From positions 66,185,496 through 66,249,495 of the forward strand of contig NC_092862.1 of the NCBI RefSeq assembly GCF_032062135.1: a DNA stretch of 64,000 nucleotides, read 5' to 3'. The notes below the pieces were generated by a model that was not told the origin of the DNA, searched no databases, and was given only the letters and a program-made list of their open reading frames with translations. This document shows positions 44,943-58,445 of the stretch, piece by piece (position 1 is the stretch's first letter; each line of letters opens with the position of its first letter). Origin of the DNA: Pyxicephalus adspersus. Taxonomy: Eukaryota > Chordata > Amphibia > Anura > Pyxicephalidae. The translations under genes and the position numbers were made by a program.

Positions 44943-47900
44943 TTTATAATATATTACAATACAAAAATATAGTTAATATAATTTACTGAATTCATTTCTT
45001 AGAGGGTAGTACAGCAATCCAGAAGTTTATAATCACTGTCATATTTTTAATATATCTGTATAGTTACATGATCAACTCTACAAAACTACATACAACTTGA
45101 TCATATTGTTTTATACTTGTACAACATCATAACATCATTTTTTATGTATGTTTATTTATATCCTCTAATAAACTTTTGTTAAAAATGAAAACTTGGTACG
45201 CATTATTAGTGTTTTCCAGAATAAGCATAATTATTTGGCATCCAAAGTAGGGAAGCACCAGTAACATAGATTAGATCACATGAGCTGATGTTAGCATAAT
45301 GTGCTACATGTTTAAAGCTATCTAGCAATCAATATGGAAGTCGGTGTTCTAATTTCTAAAAAAGTTCCAAAAATGTCAAAAAGTTCCTTCTTGTTGCAGC
45401 ATAACCAAAGGAGCCACCAAAAAAAAAAAAAAGCTGCAACGTTTTTTTTTTTAACTAAGTTGTAGATAACAAAAAGCTAAATTCATATCTACACCTCTGG
45501 GGTACATCTCAGGTTGAGCCTACATGGCTAAAGGGAATCAGGGGATGCTGCAAGCTGCTGAGTGCAAACAACTAATTCCTTGATCTCTTTTTTGCTGCCC
45601 AGTAAACCTAGATGTAAACAATCACTGTCTTGTCACTTTATCTTTTACATGTATATTTTAGTAAATCCTCTTCCCCACCTTTGATCCACTAAATGTTTCT
45701 GTGATGTACTCATAATATCCAACTCCATAGTTGATAAAGTTTACCTCTTCATTAACCTCCTGGCAGAATAAGAGAACACGGTTCAATGATGTTCATATAT
45801 ATTTGAAATGCCTCAGTTACACATTCAGAGAGCAGAATAATTACCTAAAGTTACTGTGGGAAATACTTTGTTTAAAATAACCTGTTATTGTGGTTGAAAA
45901 TAATACAAATTTGCTACTTCTTAGTATTGAACAGATTAATGCTGTGCGTCTAAAGCATTCCAAGAAGCATGTTGTTGAGCTGTTTATTGGCAGATCATTG
46001 GTCTGAGTGAATGCAGCATGTATAACCTCTGTCTATTTGTACTGGCAGATGTTTCCTGTGTGATTTTTATGAACTCAGGAAAATTGTATCATTTTGGCAA
46101 ACCTTGGTCAAGTTGTGCTTGTGGTATGTCCACCAGTAAATTCATGAAATAGGAAAATATGTATATTACATTCTTTTGAGCAGAAAAATGGCAATGTTAA
46201 TAACGATGTTGCTGGATTGGTTATCAGTGATTTGGAATTGATTAAGCAACAACAAGATTTACCAATGAGACTAAAATAGGTAAAACATCATCAGAGGGCA
46301 CTTTAGGAATATACAATCAATTGTGTTTCTTGGAAATTGCAAAAATTTCTTTAATGATTAGGTAATCTCATTCAAATTGCTTTCTTTACAAAATTTGTAT
46401 TTTCTGCAAGTTTTGTGAAGATTAGGTTATTTTAGATACTCATTATGGGTGGCAAATAGAAAGATGAAGCAATCCCTGAACAGCCCTCTAGCAGACTTCA
46501 GGGTGCACTGATACTAGAAATGATCAGTCTGGAAATAATGGTCAAATACAACAGTAAATACTCACTTTTACATGGTTTACTGATCCACACCTTTGTATAA
46601 AATAGGTAAGAAGACTAACATAGTTCAGGACAGAAGAATCAACAAAATGGAAGGTATGGCTGAAGTTCAGTTTTAAGCTGAAATGGAAAATCTACTAAGC
46701 ATTTAATGTAATGTATTGGTGTTTTTTTCTATGTCATCCCTTAAACCTACATTAAAATATTGTATTTTAATAAAGAACATTTTAGCTTTGATAAAGCAGA
46801 TCTTTTATCTTTATCACTTTATTTTTTTCCCTATTTCTGCTGATAAGCATTCGTAAATTACTGTATTTACCCCACCCAGCCAGTTCTGTACAGTCCCATC
46901 CTGTATATATTGTTCTACAGTTTGTAATATACGGAAGTCTCTCCTGCTGCGCATGTGAGAGAACGGGCTCCAGGTAATTTACATTTGCGCAATGCCTGCT
47001 GATAATGCAGTGTCTGACCAAGAATCTGCAGCATTACCTGTCGGTCTATCTTGCTGAGGCAAGAACGTGGAAGTAGAAGAGGCCACAAGTGAAAATATTT
47101 AAAATAGGAAATTCCCCCCCCCCCCCCCCGTTAAAAAAGAAAATAAATTATGATTTTTATCAATTTATTGGAGTAAGCATTCTATAACCTATATGTCAAA
47201 TTTTGATGTCAACAGCTTTGAGGCATTTTCCATGCATGGTATTTGAAGGATTTGCGTATTGACAATGTTGCCCTTAAAGTAGTAGTAACTTTGTGAATGA
47301 AAGTTTAAAATGTCAAGGTACAGGAACAATTTACTCTTGTGTAAAAGAAACTATTGAAAATTGAAGCATGGATATAGATTTCTAAACCACAACTGCCATG
47401 TTTAAAAATGCATTTTTCCCAAAAAAGCTTTTCTGAATAATCTTTGTTTTTTTTCCCAGTTGAATTTCGGATCGCATTTTCAATACAGGCACTGCATTAT
47501 ACTGTTTGGCCATTAATGTTTTGATGGCGCTGTTCTGCAGAAACAGCTGTTAAGTCTTGCTTGCTACACTAAATACACATTGAGACGTCCCTGCTGCTTG
47601 CACCCTGGAACTGTGCCAGATGTCCGCTGGTGCTGCGAGAGGAAGGCTTTTAAAAAATCTGGAATTTTTAAAAATTCGGCGCACCTCAGGGCTAGAGGTT
47701 GCCGGATTTTTAATTTGTCAACCTTTATATATATGTTCCCAAATGTATGTTCCCACAAGTGCCCCAGACCTCCTCAGAAATTTGGGTGCTTAAACTGTTC
47801 TGGGGCAATCCACTTACCCTAGAAACATAGAAAGTTTGATAATTATACAGGTTAATCTGTTCATTTGCATTTAATTGAATGTAGGCAAAATCTTTAGAGA

Positions 47901-50900
47901 ATTGTGCATGGAAAACATTTAGGGCAAGGTTCCTGGAACAATGATTACCAAGCTTACTGATTGCTAAAATGTATTGGACAGCAAGCACTGATTGTAGATT
48001 TGTTTACATTTCATTCACAATTTGTTTCATGGAGAGATTGGCGAAGTATAGCTTGACTCTACCAAGAGTGCATTCTTTCAACTTCAAATGGTTTTTGCTT
48101 TAGATCCAAAAACATAAAGTCTATTAATCAATCCACAAAGAATGCCAGAATAATATATACATTATTATTTCACAGATGTGCAACCAACCATCAAGTGTTT
48201 GGATGTCAGTAGAGATTTTGGAATAGATGTGGGAAAATAATTAAGGCTTAATATTCAAGACGAGTGGTTAAGGAATAGTATAATAATTCTGTCTAATCAA
48301 TTTAAAGGGATTAAATATTTGTACGTTATTATCTACAAAATGATTCAGATGTTAATATTACCATTTGAAAGAAGGAAGGTAGCTTTAATAGATATACAAA
48401 AAAATATCCAAAATGAATCCTTATTTCTTGGCACATAGATATGGAGTTGCTTAAAGCAGTGAACTACTGTGGAAAACTGTAATGACAGAGCTGTGATTAA
48501 AAAAACAGCCCCACAAACATTTGTAAGAAGTGTTAATTTTAATGTACATCTTTATACATGTAGCACTCCATTAGTACAGAAAGGTCCTTTTTAGGTTCAA
48601 TTATGTATAGGCTGGACTTTTGTACATTGTGTTCTTTATAGGGAGTGATGGTTTACTACTTTCTGTCCCAGGGGAGGACCCACGCCTTAGTAAGGAACTA
48701 AACAATCTCTACTTTGATGCATTTACCTGTTGGACCTTACCTATTGTAACAGAAGTTAAGGGAGACAGGGAAGGTTGGCCCAGCAGCCCCCAAGCCTGGC
48801 TAGGTCAGGATTTGAAGACTGAGCCACTGGTAGAATGAACCGCATTCCCAGTGTTAGGAGACTGAGCTTCAGCAAGGGGAAACACATGGAGAAGGGACCC
48901 CGAGAAAAAAGCACAGGTGCCCACAGATACCTAATTTGGGAACTGTCACTTTACTGGGGAGACCCACTCCAAAGGGGGGATGCTTTTGTCACTGCCTTTT
49001 ATGGATGAGGAGTTGAGAGAGGATGATAGAGGTTAGCTACCAGTGCTGATTGATTGCTACTGGATTTGAACTGCCATCGTTTGACACTTTGCTACCCTAA
49101 ATCTCTCTCCTATGTGTTAAAAAATGTCCCTCTAAACTAAGATGTATGATTTCCTTATGCCACATTACAGGGAAGACCCTGGTAAAATGTAGCCATTCCA
49201 GCAAAGGTGAGTGCTACACACAAAAACTGTATTTTACCTACTAATAAAAATCGTTTATTAATTATTTACTTTCTTTTTTTCCTAAATTTTTTCTCAGCTA
49301 GATTTTCTTTTCTGGCATCTGTGTCCTATTTGGAAGATTTATAAAAACTACCTATTCTGTAGACACAAAAGCAAGTAGGACAAACAAACTAACGGGGCAG
49401 AAATATGCGTTTTTATTCATTAAAGACCATACCTTTTGTTACATAAGCCTAAAACCTAAGCTAGGGGGTCAGCAGTAAGTATAGTATGTATAAGTATGTG
49501 CAGTTATTACTTCTTGCTATAATTTCACATTATTCCCCTACATTGTAGGGAGAACTGGAGAGAACTTGCTCATGTATTAAAATATTAACATTAGTTGGGG
49601 GGAATGGGGGATAAATGTCCAAGTTCACTGTAATTAAATAAAACCCTAACGTAACAGAAATGATGGCAAACTTGGTCAAATGAATCAGCCATTTTACCAT
49701 TTGTAGGATGGTTACGCTTTAAACCATGCTTCATTTTCATCTTTAAAGAACAGCACAACTGTTTTTATCTTTTGCATTTTATTGGATATTATTGGCTGTC
49801 TAGGTTAGGTATTGATGTCTTATTATATCCACCCAATTTATGAACACAATTGAATTGTGGGGCAGTGAGAAAAGTGTATAATTTTAGTGGTCTCTGAACT
49901 TACTGAAATCCTTCATTGTATGTGGGTGGCAGAAGTATCAGCTGACGGCGGGAAATGAACTCGTGAAGCTGGCCACCCAAGACCTGAGGTCACTGCTGAC
50001 ACTTCAGATCTTGGAACTTGGAAGGCACCTGCTCCTTCTGCCAAAACAAACCATCCCCTGCTATGGGCACACTTGGACAGGACTGGCTTTGGCAGCCCTG
50101 TAACGGAGCAACAGAGAACAGGAGGAGAACACACTGGCTTTGGTTTCAGTTAAACAATCTCAAATGACTGGTGTACAATGCTCCAGTACTATTCCTAACT
50201 GCAGAAAAAAACCCTTTCACTTCAGACTTAGTGGTTTGCTCAACATTATTATGTATTGTTCTAGAATTTCATGAGATTCTTTCTATCCCTTGCTCTGGTG
50301 GTCCTCCAGCATATTTGTTATTTTTAGCCTTGATAAGTACATCTGGTTTTGATTTTAGCATCCTAGTTAGCCTGAAAGTTGAAAAGGGTGCTTTCTTAAA
50401 TTGAATTTCTCACAAATATCAAACCGGGATGGGAACCAGAAGAAGCTCAAGCTTGTCACAGCAAAACCTCATCTCTATCTCAGCCCCTGGGCTTGTAAAA
50501 CCTGGCACAAATCAGTTTCACCTGTTTGGCTAAGTGAATACATGTTAAAAGTAATAAAAGCTATTAGTGCAATCAGATATTTCACTGCATGTGCTCTGAT
50601 GTAAAAATGAATGAACTCTTGGTGACCCAGGCTGTCACACACATCTTTCTTTGTCCTTTTAAATTAAGTGCAGAAGGCTGACAAGTCTCTTAACTCAACA
50701 ACTGGGTAGTCCCTGATATGTGTTTGTGACTGAGCCATAAGCTTGCTCCGTTTTAAAACAATAGATCCTATGTAAGCACATAGTGAGATGGTTCACCTAC
50801 TGCTGGGTGATTTACAAGTTCTCACTTCACTGTTTCTTGCTTCTCAATGCATTTGCCAACAATAATATGGATTAGCCCATTTCAGTGCAAGTAATAGACA

Positions 50901-51648
50901 TTTGCAAAATAAATACACAATACTCTTCATGATCAAAATACCGGTAATTACAATGGCTTGTGTCTTGCAGCTTTTTAACAAAAGATCTTAGTAGTTATAA
51001 CAACTATTAATAGATAGCATGATATATGTATATATTACAAATGCTGAACTAAAGCCACACTCCTCAACTCCTAAAACGAATCTTTAGCCTAACTATTAAA
51101 CTGTACCCTAACTCCCAGACTTAACTCAAACCCTCCCAACAATTAACCAAACCACGCTGCCATGTCTACATTCTGCCAGTCTGGCTCTTCTTCTTGGGGG
51201 TTGGCCATCCCCCAATCACCTTTTGTGTTTCAAGAAAGTCTATCTGAAGTATTTAGGAATTTATTGCTGGAGCTGTTTGAAATTGTACTTACCCTTTAAA
51301 CTTACCAAATCTTCATAACCAAATCAAAATAAAAGCTGAACTCCAGTAAATGACCATTGAGCAGTTAGGGGTAAGGGGTGTAAAAATGCAGGGAAGACGG
51401 GGAGGGATCTTTCTTTACTTCTTATAGCTCAGAGTACTAGAATTGTAAGCTCTCCTAGAAAAAAGGACTCTGAAAAGTAAAGAGCACAGTCACCCAGCTC
51501 ATCTCTAGTGCCATACAAGGTTCTCTGGTTGGCCTCCTTAAATGTCTGGTAATTTAGTGCTAATGCAGTAATATGGTCGAACTTACTTGATTGGGTGGTC
51601 TAATAATTTTTATTTATAAATGTACCCCTCTTCCATTTTACTTCCTAT
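44943..51648. other. Long intergenic stretch without recognised features
   Basis: No exon, RNA gene or mobile element that I can support in about 6.7 kb. A C16 run lies at 47114-47129. Less AT-rich blocks at 47570-47820 and 48640-49090 have no recognisable domain. 45760-46100 is repeat-free and could be conserved non-coding DNA. Confidence 0.4.
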
Positions 51649-51650
51649 TA

Positions 51651-52021
51651 CTGTGTTTCCCTGAAAATAAGACAGAGTCTTATATTCATTTTACCTCTGA
51701 AAATCACTTTAGGGCTTATTTTCAGGAGATGTCTTTTTTTTCCCATGTACAAAAAAATCTACAGAAAGATACCTCTGTGTTACCTGTGACCTGTCAAAGT
51801 CACAGATTTTTTCTGTTATATACAAGAAGTCATGAATAAGTATGGACTTATGTCATGAGTGCTCTGTCCTTCCTCTTGGTATCCCTCCGCATACCACGTG
51901 ACTGCACTCTCCGAAGAAGCCGACAGGGCTTACTTTTGCGGTATGGCTTATATTTCCCCTTTGCAAGATTGGCATGCTAGGGTTTATTTTCGGGGTAGGT
52001 CTTATTTTCGGGGAAACACTG
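51651..52021. mobile_element. Mariner-like MITE, 371 bp, TA target duplication
   Basis: Terminal inverted repeats CTGTGTTTCCCTGAAAATAA and TTATTTTCGGGGAAACACTG, with TA on both sides (51649-51650 and 52022-52023). Subterminal GGGCTTATTTTCAGGAGATG-like repeats. No transposase. TA duplication and end structure fit Tc1/mariner-type MITEs. Confidence 0.82.
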
Positions 52022-52023
52022 TA

Positions 52024-53505
52024 GCTAGGTAGTAGGCCAGGACTGTTGTCCCTTTTTTAGTTAGCTTCTGCCTTAGCTGCTGATACAGCTGCATAAGCTT
52101 CTGTAGCATGACCTGGCTGCAGATATGCACACTAAGGTCACTATTAGCATTGGGTAGCTTTGATTTTTCAGAAGCCATTTCTGGGTCTGAACAGGTATTA
52201 TGTGCTTATACCACCTAAGAGTAGAATGGTAAAATTTTATGATAGGAAACTTTTCCTTTACTCTTATTGTTCAGGTGGTGTGTAATTCCCACCAACGCAT
52301 TATGAGTATTTATATACTCTGTCAGCCAGCACTTTTCCTAACATTTAACAGTGGACAGGTGCCAGAAGGCTTGTTGGTGAGTTATGTAAAATGTGAACTG
52401 TTATTTCTTTATTTTTTTTCAGTTTCGTACAGGAGACCCAGAATATAGGGTTTAATCCAGGATTGTGTCCCCTATGAGTATTCAGAAAACATTTTAAACA
52501 GGAAATGTGAATAAAAGCCTTTTCAGTCTTGAAGTCACTTTGTCTACCGGTCATTTACCGGAGATAAACTTCTTTATTCTCTTGGGAAGGTGTTAGGTAT
52601 TATTATTTTGTGTGTGGTGCTTCATAACATCATCTTAAAGCAAACTTGTACTGTAGGAATGTAATTTAAAAAATCAATTACCTGTTTCTGACGATCTGTC
52701 ATTTTTTTAGGCATTCATTGGCATCCTAGCCCACCCCCAATAGAATGGTCTATTTGAAATTGTTTGAAGTATTTATGGATATCCCCAGCTGTTGCCTTGC
52801 TAGTTGTCTGCCAGTCTTCTGAGCTGTTTCTGATGACATGTGCACAAAAACAATTCCACTGATATGGTATATGCAGCTATGGAAGACTCCCTCCTTACAT
52901 TACCTGCTATATGTCAAACTACTTTCTTTGCTGCACTTAAATTTCATCATCCTTCCAGCTTTTTCCACTGCATTTCACCCCATCTTCCCCCTGCTCTCAA
53001 TACTGTACTTGACCCCCTTTTCTTCCCTCTCATTATCATGGCAGCTTTTTTTTGTTCCTGGCTCCTAGCACTGCACCTGAAGTCTGTACTTCTTTTCCGC
53101 TCTTCCCTGTCACTGACAGCCAACTGCTGTTATGGTCAGGTGCCCAGATTGGCTGAGCTGTACAAAAAATATGAATTCTGATTCGATATTCCTGAATCAA
53201 GTCAGATTTCTTGACAAATCTATCCGGATCACTATGAATTTTTCTATTCAGAGCACCTCAAGTGGTGAATTTATTAATTTGTCAAATCTTGTAATTGTAT
53301 GCCAAGTTACAAAGCCAGACAGTTACTTGGCTAAATATCTAAAAGCTTGATTCAAACATTCTCTGCAGGTGACTCTTCTAAGTGTATGTTTTCCAGACAA
53401 TGTTCCTTAATGTATTATATTACATTTTTTTGTATCCTGACTGACATGCATCTAACTTGTATTGTTCCCTTTATTTCTCACCTTAGTAAGTAATGATTTT
53501 TAAGA
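52024..53505. other. Intergenic DNA
   Basis: No gene. TTAAAGCAAACTTGTA at 52635 resembles the edge at 63773 and may be a TTAA-type MITE end. Confidence 0.4.
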
Positions 53506-53577
53506 AATCCATTTCAGGTTCACCCATGATATTCTATATTCACAAGTCTTGGAGAGTTTTAATAAATCAAGCCAAAT
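53506..53577. mobile_element. Palindromic MITE (family P), 3' fragment
   Basis: AAGAAATCCATTTCAGGTTC, then CACAAGTCTTGGAGAGTTTT and AATAAATCAAGCC, the right end of the family. The rest is missing. Confidence 0.6.
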
Positions 53578-54785
53578 GTTTTTTCTATATATATAATTCC
53601 ACTATGCAAAAATGAAGTGTACAATAATGTGACATTTTATTATAAAAGTTTGGTAAATTTATACCTTTTTGTTTGTAGATCATCTGTGGCTGCCAACCAT
53701 AACCTTTCTTGAGAATGTTTGGTTGGGTGTCTTCTCCTTTGCAGTAAGTCTATACAACAGTGTTTAAACGTGCTCATGTTTAAAATTGCTGTTCATTCCA
53801 ATGTGCCGGTTCATACCAGGGTGTTTTTACATGTTTTGATTATAAGCTGCAAAGAGAACATAGCCTGCAGCATTTGTAGGTTGCGTGTTAAAATGGCCAA
53901 AAACAGACCAAAAATGTCCAAAAAAAATTGAAAAAGCCATAAAACACTCAAAATGACTACAAGATTTTGTAGGACTTTTTTGGTAATTTATAGGCATTTA
54001 CCCCTATTCTACCTCTTCTCTGTCACAAAGCTGGGTTTGAAATGCCTAATTTTAAATACAAAAGTGTTACAGGCATTTTTAAGCATTTTAAAATTACTTT
54101 TAAATTCTAAAGAACTTGTCAGAGGGCCACATAATACTCAACAAATACAGTATATATGATAAGTAAGTTTTTGTGACAGGCCATATAATCTATTTTTTAG
54201 GGGGAGTTATATTTTCCTATGTCCTTTTCCTAGATCATTAATAATGACAAGATATATCCATTAGCTATGATGTTAATTGTTCTAAAGTTTAACTTGTTCC
54301 ATCATGAAAAATGTATATCACAATGTATAGATAAAAGGCAAAGAACACCTGCCTCATAAAGTATTTTTAGACTTTAATTAAGAATAGATTATTAAAAGTT
54401 ACAAATACAAATGAGGCTCTAAGAAAGACCATCCTTGTCATTGCTGTATGCAGAAACATGAAGCCTGTGTACAGTGCATGTGGTTTCAAGCTATACTCTC
54501 AGTTGGCCAGCAGAAATGCATTTAAGTGGATTTGACTTTCACCTGTGCTTGTGAATAACATATCTGTTCTTTATTATAGCCCAACAGTCTTCATGAAGCC
54601 AGTGTGCTTTTGCCCTGTATATCTTTGGTAGATCAGATTGCCTTATTACAAAAAGCTGCTGTCTTAGAAATGAACGGAATGGAAGGTGCATGGCAGGTCT
54701 TGTCTAGCAAATAGGATTTAGCTATTGATTTAGCAGAAAAAACGCTTTAAAAGAATATAGAACATTTTAGAGCACAAGCCGGTAC
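53578..54785. other. AT-rich intergenic DNA
   Basis: Nothing recognised. Confidence 0.4.
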
Positions 54786-54919
54786 TAATATTATTAATAA
54801 TAACAAACAGGATTTATTTAGTGCCAACATATTACGCAGCGCTGTACATAAAATGGGGGTTGCAAATGACAATGACACAGGAGGAGGAGAGGACCCTGCC
54901 CCGAGGAGCTTACAATCTA
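54786..54919 (-). repeat. L2-type 3' tail with (AAT)n
   Basis: Reverse copy: ATTATTAATAATAACAAACA, then GTGCCAACATATTACGCAGC, GACACAGGAGGAGGAGAGGA and GAGGAGCTTACAATCTA. Confidence 0.8.
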
Positions 54920-56954
54920 CTAACCTATTTAGTTGTTGTACCTCATCCAGGAAGTAAATATTTAAGGTTAGATAATAGCAATATGAAACATAATTTAAAA
55001 CAAAAATATAGGATGTTACTTTATATTCATTTACAGTTGGAATCTGTTGTAGAGAAACATGTGAAAATGCTTTTTATTGGTTAAAATAAAGTTATTTGCA
55101 AAATAAATATTGGAAATGCCAAAAAAAAAATTATTCACTATGACCAGTAAATTTAGGATTACCAATCTGTCAGTGAGTCTCATTGTAAATCAATACATGT
55201 TAAATTATATTTTTAATATAATAGACATATTTTACTTATGTAATACCATCTTTTTCTGTTTTCCTGCTTATCCTTGCTGCTAGTAGAACTTCTAATTTGA
55301 GGCATTGTGACCTGGAGGCTCCTCTTCAACTTCATTTTTTATCATTCTATTACACTGGTTCCATAACTAAACACCCAGGAGGGTGTCATTTGAAAAAAGC
55401 ATTAGTTGAGCAGCTGCTAAAGTGTCATTTCAAGAAATGTTGCTTTAATATAAAAGCGTGACAACCTTAAGAAAAAGAAAATTTACATGTAACTTCTGTA
55501 CTGCTGATGACAACCTCACTGTACTACTGTCTACGGATCTTTTATATTTATATAATTATAGGGGATCAATGTGGTGGCAATGTTATGATAAAAAACATTT
55601 TTTAGAGGCACCACCATCCTCTTTCCCCTTCCTTATTCTGCCTATGTCACGTAGCCTGCTGTAAATGGTCAAAAGAAAAATGTCGATCTCACTGCGCATG
55701 CTGCAGCGATAACGACAGAAGACGAGGGGCTTCACACCTTTTTGTTTTTAACAAAAAGTGTTTAAACCCCCCTAAAAAAACAAAAAGAAGGACATTTTTA
55801 CCATACAGAAAAGGGTTGTCTTTTCTTCTACCCCATGGCCTCTGTGTAGCCTGACGTGGGCATCTTTAACAGCAAAGACTGCTTAAGGTGCAGAAAGTGT
55901 AGTCAATTTATTAGGGTGGATGGAATAGTTTAAAACTTTGTATTGAGTATACATAAGGCAGTCAGGTCAAACACATAAGTGTGAACATGTCACTGGCTAT
56001 GCTGTCTGAACAGTTGAAAGCTGCTGTTGGCTGTTGCTAAAGGAATATAAACTGACTTTCTGGCTGCTGGCATCTGTTAGTGGAATAAGAATATAAAGTC
56101 CATGTGTTTACCAGCACTACTGCAGTAAAAAAAGAGGATGGTTTGTCTCCTTCACAGCACAATGTAGAACTAAGCTACCCTGATTTCCCAATGTGGTTAG
56201 TCTCTCCGTGCAGTAAAGGGTTGGAAGCAGAAATAGAATAAACTACTGCCAAAGCAGTCATGAGCATGTCACACTATCTGCCCACTAGATAAAGCACACA
56301 TAAAGATTTTTTTATATGAAATTTAGATTGGAGACTAATATTTTTTGATATCTTATCTACATGAGCAGAAGTATACATTATGATCACATTGTATTTTTAG
56401 TTATATTCAGTATCGATTATTTAAAGTAACAAAAAAAGTGAAAAAAACTAGGATCCCTACTGAGGGTTTAGCCTAACTACTGAATCCCCCCTACTACTTT
56501 ATCTGGTGATCCTGGAACACACCAGTTGGTGATATTGTAACACCCCACTCTTTGTTTATTAAAAAAAAGTGTGTACATTTTTCACAGCCACTAATCAAAT
56601 ATTGACATGCTTCTAAAATGTTTGCATAGTTCGATATGAATGAAGCAAAGGGAGAAAAAGAGAAAAGTAAGAAGCATAGGCTTCAGGAAGTAGTACACTC
56701 CTATTGATTCTCCAAGAGTGGTCTGCTTATTCTGCACAGGTTTACTCAGAACATAGAGTACCGTAAGGCAAACTTTTATATAACTGCATAGCACTCAACT
56801 ACATAGCTAACTGAATGCTTTCACTTATTACCTAGAACTTCTGTTTAACAGATATATAAAGTCAATTCTTTACCAATGTCTATGTTTATTGCCACATATC
56901 TGTTCATTTATGACCATTGAATATAGGTATATACTTACAGAACAATCAGAGGTA
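54920..56954. other. Intergenic DNA with one family T fragment
   Basis: About 55609-55760 shares CACCACCATCCTCTTTCCCC, TATGTCACGTAGCCTGC and CTGCGCATGC blocks with the family T repeats at 4235 and 31685. No gene elsewhere. Confidence 0.45.
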
Positions 56955-56959
56955 CTATG

Positions 56960-57558
56960 TGTCACGGTCCCTTCCGTGACTGAGGTTAGAAGATCTGTGA
57001 GACAAGCTACACGTGAGGTTATCTGACAATCTCTTTGTTTTCGCTTGTTTCTGAGTTGTTGTTTGTAATGACCACACCTCTTGTCTCAGCTGCAGCTGGT
57101 GGTCATTACTGCTCCTCCATTTAGTCTGGCCTCACACTTCATGCCATGCGGTTGATATTCACTACTTGGATGTGGAAGAGCTGGTGTGTTGTCCTCTCCA
57201 GAATTCCTGCTCCTCCATTTGCTATTTAAGATAAGTTGTACTGCTCTTGGGGTTTTGTTGTTTTCTTGTGCTTGTTGGTACTAGGCCTCAGGGAGACGCT
57301 GGTTCATTCATCAGGGAAGGAACCAGTAGACTCAAACCCCGCCACTATTTCTAGGGCAATTCAGGGCTACTAGGGCCTAGGTTCCAGTGTATGAATATTC
57401 CCACCTTCAGGGGATTCATACTGACAGGAGTCAGGGCTAGGTTAGGGTGTCTGTAGGGTGTGACGATTTCCCTCTCCCTAGCCTTTGAAGGCCTAGTCCC
57501 TTGTCTTTATTCTTCTGTTTTCCTCCTGGTGTTCCTCCCCTCCCACTTACCCATGACA
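56960..57558 (+). repeat. 5' LTR of the chromovirus
   Basis: 599 bp, TGTCACGG to CATGACA. It has a TATTTAAG TATA-like box near 57222. It carries about 36 bp after the first bases (CGGTCCCTTCCGTGACTGAG onward) that the 3' LTR lacks. A tRNA primer-binding site is not evident right after it. Confidence 0.92.
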
Positions 57559-57743
57559 TTATCAACTGCCAAAAACCTCTATTTTTTGTTTGTGTCAGTG
57601 CAGCAATGGATACTATCTCTGCACTGGTCGCACTGTAGGGGCTGTCTTTGGAGGTAGCTGACCTCTGCACGACCGTCTCACACATACAGAGACCACAGGC
57701 AGCTGGTTCTGACAGCAGGAATCAGGCCTGTCCTGAACCCAAG

Positions 57744-58445
57744 GTGGCGCTCCCAGACAGATTTTCCTGGGGAAGCGACAATTTTATTCGGTTTAGGGAG
57801 TCGTGCAAATAATTTTTTAAACTACGGCCACACTCTTCTGGGGATTGGAGTCAAAGAGTGGGTATTATAATTTCTCTAATTAAAGGTCTTGGGCTTTTTT
57901 TCGTTGCCGACCAGATCTTAGACCCTCCCGTCGGTAGACAAATTTTTCAAAGCTCTAGGTCTTAGCTATGATGACCCAGATTGGATCTCCTTGGCCGAGA
58001 CCAAGTTATGTGGCTTACAGCAGGGAAAGCGTTCTGCGGAGACCTATTGCTCTGAATTTAGGAGATGGGCTACGGATACGGAGTGGAATGATCCAGCTCT
58101 CCGTGGTCAATTTTGTCAAGGGTTATCCGAGAGCCTGAGGGACTCATTGGCGTTCCACAAATATCCTGAGACATTAGACGCGGCTATGTCTCTTGCTGTA
58201 CGTATGGATAGACGCCTGAGGGAGAGATCTAAGATTCCTCAATCTCAGGACATACTATCATGTAAGATGGCGGCCTCCTCTGACATTTGGGTGGAGATAC
58301 TCTTGAGTGCATGTCCGGTGATGAACCTATGCAGTTGGGGGGAGCTACCCCTGGACCTGTGGATAAGAACTTCAGGCATAGGAAAAGACTCTGCTTTTTC
58401 TGTGGAAAAAGAGGACATTTTGTAAACATTTGTTCAGCGCCTAGG
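57744..58445 (+). pseudogene. Chromovirus gag (capsid and zinc knuckle), broken
   Basis: Plus-strand frames show ALPDRFSW at the start, a stop soon after, then YDDPDWISLAETK, QGKRSAETYCSEFRRWATDT, GQFCQGLSESLRDSL and MDRRLRERS, a retrotransposon gag domain. A frameshift follows. The other frame encodes a CCHC zinc knuckle, CFFCGKRGHFVNIC, with cysteines at 58392, 58401 and 58431 and histidine at 58416. The product would be the structural/RNA-binding protein of the particle. It is disabled by at least one stop and one frameshift. Confidence 0.85.
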
